Assembly (NCBI GenBank): GCA_025964535.1
Contig: JAOPYX010000190.1
Coordinates: 1-33,246, forward strand
Source: Actinomycetes bacterium
GTDB lineage: Bacteria; Actinomycetota; Thermoleophilia; Gaiellales; Gaiellaceae
Direction of reading: 5' to 3'
DNA: 33,246 bases
A model generated the notes under the pieces. That model saw only the letters and a program-made list of their open reading frames with translations. It did not search any database and had not been told where the DNA came from. Positions 26,317 to 33,246 of this stretch are shown here, in pieces (position 1 is the first letter of the stretch; the number at the start of each line of letters is the position of its first letter). Made by a program: the position numbers and the translations under genes.

Positions 26317-27477
26317 ATGGAATTCTCGATGATCTTCGAAGCGCAGATCGCCGGCCCGACGCCGGAGACGGAGCCGCAGGTGATCCGCGAGTGCGTCGAG
26401 CAGGCCGTGCTCGCCGAGGAGATGGGCTTCGACCGGATCTGGGCGGTCGAGCACCACTGCCTCCACCAGTACGCGCACATGAGCGCGCCCGAGGTCTTCC
26501 TCTCGTTCGTCGCCGGCAAGACGTCGCGCATCCGGATCGGCCACGCGGTCATGTGCCTGCCCTTCCGTTACAACCACCCGATCCGCGCCGCCGAGCGCAC
26601 GGCGATGCTCGACATCCTCTCGGAGGGCCGGCTCGACGTCGGCGTGGGCAAGGGCGCAACCGACGAGGAGCTGCTCGCGTTCGGCATCGGCAAGGACCAG
26701 GTGCAGGAAGAGATGATCGAGTCGCTCAACATGCTGCCGCGCATGTGGCAGGACGAGATCTTCGAGCACAAGAGCGAGCTGATCGAGGTGCCGCCCAGGC
26801 GCATCCTCCCCAAGCCGGTGCAAGATCCGCACCCGCCGCTGTTCCTCGCGTGCACACGCGAAGAGATGTTCACGTACGCAGGCGGGCACGGCATCGGTGC
26901 GCTTGCGCTCGGGTTCGCGGGACCGGAAGACATCGCCGAGAAGAACAAGCGCTACCGCGATGCGATCGCGAATCGCAACGAGGAAGACGTGATCGGCGCA
27001 GTCGCAAACGACAAGCTCGTCGCGCTCTGCCCGGCGATCGTGCTCGAGGACCGCGAGGAGGCGCAGAAGATCGGCTTCCGCGGCCAGCGCTTCTTCGTCG
27101 AGGCGATCGCTCAGTGGAGAGGCGGGCCGCCCCCGTCGACCGACCTCTACGAGGTCGACAACGAGGCAGCGCTCCTGGCGATGCAGCAGAAGACGCTCGA
27201 AGCGAACTTCGGCTCTGAGAAGATCAAGTCGATCTCGATCGACGAGATCCGGAGCTCCGGCCTCCAGCGCTACAACGTCAACCAGGCCTATGGCAACCCC
27301 AGCGACGCAATCGCCTACATCGAGCGCCTCATCGAGGCCGGCGCCGACGAGATCATGTTCCTGATGCAGATGGGAACCGTGCCGCAGGAGGCGATCCTCG
27401 AGTCGATCAGGCAGATCGGGCAGCACGTGATCCCGCACTTCGCCAAGACGAGAACCGCTTCGGCCGTCGCCGGCTGA
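26317..27477 (+). CDS. LLM class flavin-dependent oxidoreductase (bacterial luciferase-like monooxygenase)
   Basis: 386 aa; MEFSMIFEAQIAGPTPETE..AVLAEEMGFDRIWAVEHHCLHQYAHMSAPEVFLSFVAGKTSRIRIGHAVMCLPFRYNHPIRAAERTAMLDILSEGRLDVGVGKG. Confidence 0.93.
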   Translation: MEFSMIFEAQIAGPTPETEPQVIRECVEQAVLAEEMGFDRIWAVEHHCLHQYAHMSAPEVFLSFVAGKTSRIRIGHAVMCLPFRYNHPIRAAERTAMLDILSEGRLDVGVGKGATDEELLAFGIGKDQVQEEMIESLNMLPRMWQDEIFEHKSELIEVPPRRILPKPVQDPHPPLFLACTREEMFTYAGGHGIGALALGFAGPEDIAEKNKRYRDAIANRNEEDVIGAVANDKLVALCPAIVLEDREEAQKIGFRGQRFFVEAIAQWRGGPPPSTDLYEVDNEAALLAMQQKTLEANFGSEKIKSISIDEIRSSGLQRYNVNQAYGNPSDAIAYIERLIEAGADEIMFLMQMGTVPQEAILESIRQIGQHVIPHFAKTRTASAVAG

Positions 27478-27486
27478 CGCGCGGCG

Positions 27487-29208
27487 ATGCGAACCACCGT
27501 CGAGAAAGGCGTCGTCGTGCCCATGCGCGACGGCGTCGATCTCGTCGCGGACGTCCATTTGCCTGAGGGTCGCGGCCCGTTTCCCGCGTTGCTCCAGCGC
27601 GTGCCCTACAGCCGAGAGGCCGGGCGCATCGTCGACTTCTCGCTCGACTCGCGCCGCGCACTGAAGGCCGGCTACGCCGTCGTCGTGCAGGACGTGCGCG
27701 GCCGGTTTGCATCGGGAGGCGCGTTCACGCCGTTCCTCGACGACGCGAACGACGGCGCCGAGACCGTCGCGTGGACTGCCGCGCAACCGTGGTGCGACGG
27801 GCGTGTCGGCATGGCAGGTGGCTCGTACGGCGGCGCGGTGCAATGGGCGGCGGCCCGCATGCGCCCGCCGGCGCTCTCCGCGATCGCGCCGTTCGTGGCG
27901 ACGAACGACTGCTACGACGGCTGGATCTACCGCGACGGCGTCTTCGAGCTCGGCTTCAACCTCCACTGGGCGCTGCGCAACATCGCGCCGCCGGCCGCGG
28001 CGCGGCAGCGATCGGACCGGCTCGAGCAGGCCATCGGCGCGAACGACCGGATCGACGAGCTCTACCGGCGCGTGCCGCTGCTCGACCAGCCCGACCTCGA
28101 CGACCTCGCCCCGTTCTACGGTGACTGGCTCCGCGAGCCGGTCCCCAACGGGCGCTGGGGCGGGCTGCGCCCGGCCGGCCCGGCGGCGGTCGACCTCCCC
28201 ACGCTGTCGATCGGCGGGTGGTACGACATCTTCCAGATGGGCACGCTCGCCGGCCACGCCTCGCTTGCGGGAAGCGCGGCGCCGCGGCGGCTCGTGATGG
28301 GCCCGTGGGCGCACAGTGTCTTCGGCGGGACGTTCGCGGAGCGTTCCTTCGGGATCGGTGCGGACTCCGCCGTCGTCGACCTGACCGGCCTGCACCTGCG
28401 CTGGTACGACCGGTGGGTCAAGGGCGAGCAGAACGGGGCCGAGCACGACGCCCCGGTCCGTCTGTTCGTGATGGGCGCCGACTACTGGCGCGACGAGCCG
28501 GACTGGCCGCTCCCCGATACCGACTACACGGAGTACTTCCTCCACAGCGGCGGCAAGGCGAACGGCGCCGCCGGCGACGGGACGCTCTCGACGCGACCGC
28601 CGCGCGACGAGCCGGCAGACACCTACGACTACGACCCGCGCACGCCCGTGCCGACGGTCGGCGGCACCACCTTCCTTCCCGGCCTGCACGTCGCGGCGAA
28701 CGCGGGGCCGCGCGACCAGCACCCCGCCGAGTCTCGGAGCGACGTCCTCTGCTTCACCTCGGCGCCACTCGACGCAGCCGTCGAGGCCACCGGGCCGGTC
28801 GCTGCGATCCTGACGGTGTCGTCGTCGGCGCCGGACGCGGATTTCGTCGTAACGCTTGCCGACGTCACGCCGGAGGGCCGCTCGACCAATGTGACGAGCG
28901 GCGTCGCACGAGCGCGGTACCGGAGCTCGCGGACCGCGCCTTCACTCCTCGAGCCTGGGCGGTCGTACGAGATCGCCGTCGATCTCGGTGGTTGCTCGCA
29001 CGTGTTCCGGCGCGGGCACCGCATCCGGCTGCAGGTGACGAGCGGCAGCTTCCCGCGTTTCGAGCGAAACCCGCAGACGGGCGGCCTGCCGGCCGAGGAC
29101 GCGGAGCTGCGGCCGGCGCGACACACCGTGTACCACGACGCCAAGCGCGCGTCCCGGATCGTGCTTCCCGTGGTCGAGCGCGACGAGACACTGGCACGGC
29201 TCGCGTGA
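27487..29208 (+). CDS. CocE/NonD family hydrolase (Xaa-Pro dipeptidyl-peptidase S15-like)
   Basis: 573 aa; VPMRDGVDLVADVHLPEGRGPFPALLQRVPY, VQDVRGRFASGG, MAGGSYGGAVQWAAA nucleophile elbow, C-terminal jelly-roll-like region. Confidence 0.92.
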   Translation: MRTTVEKGVVVPMRDGVDLVADVHLPEGRGPFPALLQRVPYSREAGRIVDFSLDSRRALKAGYAVVVQDVRGRFASGGAFTPFLDDANDGAETVAWTAAQPWCDGRVGMAGGSYGGAVQWAAARMRPPALSAIAPFVATNDCYDGWIYRDGVFELGFNLHWALRNIAPPAAARQRSDRLEQAIGANDRIDELYRRVPLLDQPDLDDLAPFYGDWLREPVPNGRWGGLRPAGPAAVDLPTLSIGGWYDIFQMGTLAGHASLAGSAAPRRLVMGPWAHSVFGGTFAERSFGIGADSAVVDLTGLHLRWYDRWVKGEQNGAEHDAPVRLFVMGADYWRDEPDWPLPDTDYTEYFLHSGGKANGAAGDGTLSTRPPRDEPADTYDYDPRTPVPTVGGTTFLPGLHVAANAGPRDQHPAESRSDVLCFTSAPLDAAVEATGPVAAILTVSSSAPDADFVVTLADVTPEGRSTNVTSGVARARYRSSRTAPSLLEPGRSYEIAVDLGGCSHVFRRGHRIRLQVTSGSFPRFERNPQTGGLPAEDAELRPARHTVYHDAKRASRIVLPVVERDETLARLA

Positions 29209-29996
29209 GCGCGGACGTCGGAACGCTGGACGGCAGCGTCGCTGTCGTCACGGGCGCCGCAGGCGGGCTCGGCGGCGCGATCGTCGACGCGCTGCTGCGC
29301 GCAGGAGCGACGCCGGTGCTGCTCGACGTCGCCGGCGACGCGCTGGAGGACGCGGCGCGGGCGATCGAGCGGGAGCAGGGGCAGCGTCCCGGCACGATCC
29401 CGTGCGACGTCACCGACCCGGCGGCGATCGAGGACGCGGCCGCGTGGGTGGAGCGCCGCCACGGGCGGTGCGACGTGCTCGTCAACAACGCCGCGATCCT
29501 CGAGCGCTCGCCGCTCGAGGAGCACCCCGTCGATCTCTGGGACCGCGTGCTCGCGGTGAACGTGCGCGGCTACTTCCTCTGCACGCAGGCGTTCGGCCGC
29601 CTCATGATCGCCGCAGGGAGCGGGAGCATCGTCAACGTCGCGTCGCTTGCCGGCGAGTCGCCGTCGTTCGGCAACGGCGCGTACTGCGCGAGCAAGGCCG
29701 GCGTTCTCGCGCTGACGCGGCAGACCGCAGTCGAGTGGGGGCCGCGTGGCATTCGCGCGAACGCGGTTAGCCCGTCCTTCATGCGCACGCCGATGATGGC
29801 CGGCGCGAGCCCCGAGTTCGAGCAGCAGCGCACGCACAACGTCCCGCTCGGCCGCATCGCGGAGACGAGCGAGGTCGCAGGCGCCGTCGTCTTCCTCGCG
29901 GGACCCGGCGCGTCCTATCTCAACGGCGTCAACGTGCCCGTCGACGGAGCCCTCGCGCAGGCACGCGCGGCAGGCTGGGACGGGCCGGCGCGGTGA
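29205..29996 (+). CDS. SDR family oxidoreductase
   Basis: GTG start with GTGA overlap; VAVVTGAAGGLGGAI, LVNNAAILERSPLEEH, AYCASKAGVLALTRQ (YxxxK). Confidence 0.93.
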   Translation: MSADVGTLDGSVAVVTGAAGGLGGAIVDALLRAGATPVLLDVAGDALEDAARAIEREQGQRPGTIPCDVTDPAAIEDAAAWVERRHGRCDVLVNNAAILERSPLEEHPVDLWDRVLAVNVRGYFLCTQAFGRLMIAAGSGSIVNVASLAGESPSFGNGAYCASKAGVLALTRQTAVEWGPRGIRANAVSPSFMRTPMMAGASPEFEQQRTHNVPLGRIAETSEVAGAVVFLAGPGASYLNGVNVPVDGALAQARAAGWDGPAR

Positions 29997-30760
29997 ACGC
30001 GCCGGTCGCGGTCGTCACGGGCGCCGGCGGCGGGCTCGGCGCGTCGGTCGCCGAGGAACTCGCCCGCGCGGGCGCCGAGCTTGTGCTGCTCGACGTGTCG
30101 ATGGACGCGCTCGGGCCGATCTGCGACACGCTGGAGCAGACCACGGGCATGCGCCCCGTCGCGATCGCCTGCGACGTGTCCGACGCAGATCGTGTCGACG
30201 CGGTTCAGCGCGAGGTCGAAGAGCGCGTCGGACCGTGCACGGTGCTCGTCAACAACGCAGCCGTCTATCTGCGCGCGCCGCTCGAGGAGCACTCGCTCGA
30301 GCTCTGGGACACGACGCTCTCCGTCAACCTCCGCGGCTACTTCCTCTGCACGCGCGCGTTCGGCCGTTCGATGATCGCGCAGCGGTCGGGGAGCATCGTG
30401 AACGTGTCGTCGATCGCCGCGCAGGGTCCGACGCCCGGCGCCGTCTCGTACTGCGTGAGCAAGGCGGCGATCATCGCGCTGACGCGCCAGACGGCGCTCG
30501 AGTGGGGCGGCTACGGCGTCCGCGCCAACGCCGTCAGCCCCGGCTTCATGAGCACGCCCATGTCCTCCGCGTTCGGCAGCGACGACCTCTACAAGGCACG
30601 CGAGCAGCGCGTGCCGGTGGGTCGCGTCGGAACGACGGCCGAGGTCGCGCGCGTGATCGGCTTCCTCGCGGGTCCCGATGCGTCGTTCATCTCGGGCGTC
30701 AACGTCACCGTCGACGGTGGACTGACGCAGACGCTCTCGCAGACGTTCCCGCGCCCGTAG
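29993..30760 (+). CDS. SDR family oxidoreductase
   Basis: GTG start with GTGA overlap; VAVVTGAGGGLGASV, SYCVSKAAIIALTRQ; similar to the upstream gene. Confidence 0.93.
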   Translation: MNAPVAVVTGAGGGLGASVAEELARAGAELVLLDVSMDALGPICDTLEQTTGMRPVAIACDVSDADRVDAVQREVEERVGPCTVLVNNAAVYLRAPLEEHSLELWDTTLSVNLRGYFLCTRAFGRSMIAQRSGSIVNVSSIAAQGPTPGAVSYCVSKAAIIALTRQTALEWGGYGVRANAVSPGFMSTPMSSAFGSDDLYKAREQRVPVGRVGTTAEVARVIGFLAGPDASFISGVNVTVDGGLTQTLSQTFPRP

Positions 30761-30767
30761 CGCGGCG

Positions 30768-31973
30768 TTACTCGGAGAAGACGAGCGGCAGCGTCACGTA
30801 GCCGCAATGCGTGGCGGCGTCGTCGATCCGCTTCGACGGCCCTGTGCCGCGGTCGATCGTCGAGAAGCGATCGAGGATCGCGTCGAGCGCGGCGATGCTC
30901 TCGAGCCGCGCGAGCGGCGCGCCGAGGCAGAAGTGGATGCCGTGCCCGAACCCGGCGTGCCGCGGGCCTGCGTTCGAGAGATCGAAGCGATCGGGCTCCG
31001 GGAAGACGGCCGGATCGCGGTTCGCAGCGCCGAAGTACACGATCGCCGACGCGCCTGCGGGGATCGTCACGCCGCCGAGCGTCGTCTCCCGCAGTGTCCG
31101 CCGGTAGAACCACTGCACCGGGCTGTGGAGGCGCAGCGACTCCTCGATCGCGTGCTCGGTGAGCGACCGGTCGGCGCGCAGCTGCGCATAGAGCTTCGGA
31201 TCGTCGGCGAGCATGCCGAGGAGGTTGCCGAGCAGGTTGGTCGTCGTCACGTTTCCCGCGGTGAGGAGCAGCGCGCAGACCGCCGCGACCTCCTCCTCCG
31301 TCAGGGCGTCGTCGCCGTCGTTTGCGCGCACGAGGTCGGAGATGAGGTCGTCGACGGGGGCGGCACGGCGCGAGCGCCCCTCCTCGAGGAAGTAGTCGAG
31401 CAGGCGGCGATTCGCGACGCGCGCCTGTTCGATGCGCTGGGCGTGCTCGGGCGACCGCGCGTCGCCTCTCTGCGCGACGAGATACGTCCGCTCGTCCGAC
31501 CAGGCCTTGAGCTCGGCGTGCCGCTCCTGCCCGACGCCCATCACCTCGGCGATCACGCGAACGGGCAGCGGGTCGCAGAAGGACTCGATCGCCTCGACCT
31601 CGGTGGACGGCGGGAGCGCGTCGACGATCTCCTGCACGACGCGCGCGACCCACGGCTTCATCGCCTCGATGCGCTTCGGCGTGAAGGCCGGCTGCACGAG
31701 CTTGCGGTGGCGGGTGTGCCCGGGCGGGTCCTCGAAGATGATCGGCGTCTCGCGCAGCACCTCGTTGTCGATGTGACTCAGATCGGACGAGAACGTGCGG
31801 TGGTCGGAGAGCGCCGCGAGCACGTGCGCGTGCTGCATGACGAGCCACATCCCGTCCTCCGTCTCGCACGGGGTGTGCGGCCGCAGCTCCCGGTAGAAGG
31901 GGAACGGGTCGGCCACGACCTCGGGGGAGAAGATCGCGTGCGCGTCGAGCGAGCGCTGGAGCGGTGCGGCCAA
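30768..31973 (-). CDS. Cytochrome P450
   Basis: 401 aa; ExxR EESLRLHSPVQWFYRRT, heme loop AGFGHGIHFCLGAPLARLE; probable TTG start. Confidence 0.95.
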   Translation of the reverse strand: MAAPLQRSLDAHAIFSPEVVADPFPFYRELRPHTPCETEDGMWLVMQHAHVLAALSDHRTFSSDLSHIDNEVLRETPIIFEDPPGHTRHRKLVQPAFTPKRIEAMKPWVARVVQEIVDALPPSTEVEAIESFCDPLPVRVIAEVMGVGQERHAELKAWSDERTYLVAQRGDARSPEHAQRIEQARVANRRLLDYFLEEGRSRRAAPVDDLISDLVRANDGDDALTEEEVAAVCALLLTAGNVTTTNLLGNLLGMLADDPKLYAQLRADRSLTEHAIEESLRLHSPVQWFYRRTLRETTLGGVTIPAGASAIVYFGAANRDPAVFPEPDRFDLSNAGPRHAGFGHGIHFCLGAPLARLESIAALDAILDRFSTIDRGTGPSKRIDDAATHCGYVTLPLVFSE

Positions 31974-31978
31974 GATCT

Positions 31979-31989
31979 CATATGATATT
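31979..31989. promoter_or_regulatory. Palindromic AT-rich site D, between divergent P450 and SDR genes
   Basis: CATATGATATT, inner 9 bp ATATGATAT perfectly palindromic. Confidence 0.62.
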
Positions 31990-32018
31990 CAATCTTCGGC
32001 ACCGAGAGAAAGGACGTC

Positions 32019-32804
32019 ATGCCAGGCGAACGCGCCGGACAGCCGGTGATCGTGATCACGGGCGCAGGATCGGGCCTCGGCCGGGTCACCGCCGGCCTGG
32101 TCGCGGGGCAGGGGTCGACCGTCGTCGTGCTCGACGTCGATCTCGCCGCTGCGCAGGAGACGGTGGCAGAGCTCGAGCGGAGCGGCGCGCAAGCGTCCGC
32201 GCTGCAGGCCGACGTCACCGATCCCGCTGCCGTCGCGCGGGCGAAGGATGCGGTGCTCGCCGAGCACGGACGCATCGACGGGCTCGTCAACAACGCGGGG
32301 ATCCTCACGAAGCAGGTGCTCCTCTCGGAGACGCTCGAGGCGTGGCAGCGCACGCTCGACATCAACGTCACGGGGTACTTCCTCTGCCTCCAGGCGTTCG
32401 GCGGCGCGATGGCCGATGCAGGGTCGGGCGCGATCGTGAACATCGCGTCGATCGGCGGGACGCGGCCGACGATCGGCGCCGGCGCGTACTGCGTCAGCAA
32501 GGCGGGCGTGCTCGCGTTGACGCGACAGGCGGCGCTCGAGCTCGGGCCGAGCGGCGTGCGCGTGAACGCGGTCAGCCCAGGCTTCATGAAGACGGCGATG
32601 ACCGCCGATCGCTACGCCGTTTCCGGGCTCGAGGAGCGTCGCGCGCAGATGATCCCGCTGCGGCGCATCGCGCCGCTCGAGGAGGTTGCAGGCGTCGTCG
32701 CGTTCCTGCTGACGCCGGCCGCCGGCTACGTCAACGGCGAGGAGATCGTCGTCGACGGCGGCTTCGTCCACAGCACGACGGCGAACGTCCCACAGCCGGC
32801 CTGA
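32019..32804 (+). CDS. SDR family oxidoreductase
   Basis: VIVITGAGSGLGRVTAGL, LVNNAGILTKQVLL, AYCVSKAGVLALTRQ, SD GAAAGGA upstream of ATG 32019. Confidence 0.94.
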   Translation: MPGERAGQPVIVITGAGSGLGRVTAGLVAGQGSTVVVLDVDLAAAQETVAELERSGAQASALQADVTDPAAVARAKDAVLAEHGRIDGLVNNAGILTKQVLLSETLEAWQRTLDINVTGYFLCLQAFGGAMADAGSGAIVNIASIGGTRPTIGAGAYCVSKAGVLALTRQAALELGPSGVRVNAVSPGFMKTAMTADRYAVSGLEERRAQMIPLRRIAPLEEVAGVVAFLLTPAAGYVNGEEIVVDGGFVHSTTANVPQPA

Positions 32805-32873
32805 TCCGCCGGGCGTCCCTCCGCCGGCGCGGTCGCAGCGACGGAGGGGTGGCCCGAAGGATGGAGCGCGTCG

Positions 32874-33149
32874 CTACTGCTCGAGCACGCGGCTCGCCTT
32901 GGCGAGGCCGCGGCTGAGGATGTAGCCGATCGTGAGCCAGGTGAAGAGCGTCGCGAACCCGTGCGCGTCGAACAGGTCGCTCGCGGCCCAGATGATCGCG
33001 AGCACGATCGTCGCGAGCAGGTAGATCGCGAGCTCGGCGTTGCCGGGCACCGGCAGGATCGCACCGGTGGTCGCCGTCCGGCCGAGCCCTGCGTACGCGG
33101 GCGGCGGAGGCGGCGGAACGATCGGAGGCTCGGGAGGGGTGGTCGACAT
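32874..33149 (-). CDS. Small membrane protein with proline-rich N-terminus, function unknown
   Basis: 91 aa MSTTPPEPPIVPPPPPPAYAGLGRTATTGAILPVPGNAELAIYLLATIVLAIIWAASDLFDAHGFATLFTWLTIGYILSRGLAKASRVLEQ; two hydrophobic stretches, SD upstream (AGGAGCACCACC). Confidence 0.7.
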   Translation of the reverse strand: MSTTPPEPPIVPPPPPPAYAGLGRTATTGAILPVPGNAELAIYLLATIVLAIIWAASDLFDAHGFATLFTWLTIGYILSRGLAKASRVLEQ

Positions 33150-33166
33150 GGTGGTGCTCCTGACTG

Positions 33167-33246
33167 TCAGGCCGCGAGGGCCGGGACATGGACGATCTCC
33201 AGCTTTATTCCATCCGGGTCGAAGAAGAACACCGCGTAGTACCCCG
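33167..33246 (-). CDS. C-terminus of a VOC/glyoxalase family protein (truncated by window edge)
   Basis: Reverse translation ...GYYAVFFFDPDGIKLEIVHVPALAA-stop, typical VOC C-terminal FFxDPDGxxLEI. Confidence 0.75.
   Translation of the reverse strand, partial: GYYAVFFFDPDGIKLEIVHVPALAA

Noticed and set aside
1188-29996. Many 4-nt ATGA/GTGA gene overlaps (1188, 6076, 7789, 8808, 11021, 18453, 22676, 29205, 29993) as a special signal
   Set aside because: Common translational-coupling arrangement in compact bacterial operons; used only to support operon calls.
32817-32848. Possible terminator hairpin CCCTCCG...CGGAGGG after the last SDR
   Set aside because: Short 7-bp stem with an 18-nt loop and no T tract; plausible but too weak to list as a terminator.
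1-33246. Mobile elements, CRISPR arrays, tRNA/rRNA, phage-defence or secondary-metabolite PKS/NRPS systems
   Set aside because: No transposase, integrase, repeat-spacer pattern, RNA gene or megasynthase signatures were seen; the locus looks purely catabolic.

Overview
The window is GC-rich and probably actinobacterial. It is densely packed with acyl-CoA and oxidative catabolism genes; I saw no rRNA, tRNA, CRISPR array or transposase. The left part (about 1-16.9 kb) looks like a side-chain or branched-acid beta-oxidation cluster. It contains a thiolase, a two-domain MaoC hydratase, an NDP-forming CoA ligase, a thiolase-fold protein with no recognisable catalytic Cys plus a DUF35 partner, an enoyl-CoA hydratase, two inverted SnoaL-like paralogs, an MDR reductase, an AMP-dependent CoA ligase, a flavin reductase, a degenerate RibBA-like protein, a fused double acyl-CoA dehydrogenase, an MmgE/PrpD protein, an atypical SDR and a VOC protein. 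The right part (about 16.9-32.8 kb) contains a GntR/FCD regulator, a methylmalonyl-CoA-mutase-like large subunit, a CoA ligase, an ABC importer, two luciferase-like monooxygenases, a CocE-type hydrolase, three related SDRs and a P450. Its intergenic regions share a palindrome, TATATNATATA, at four places (11/11, 11/11, 11/11 and 9/11 symmetric positions). This suggests one GntR-controlled catabolic regulon that I do not recognise as a described pathway. All product calls come from reading motifs by eye; no database search was run.
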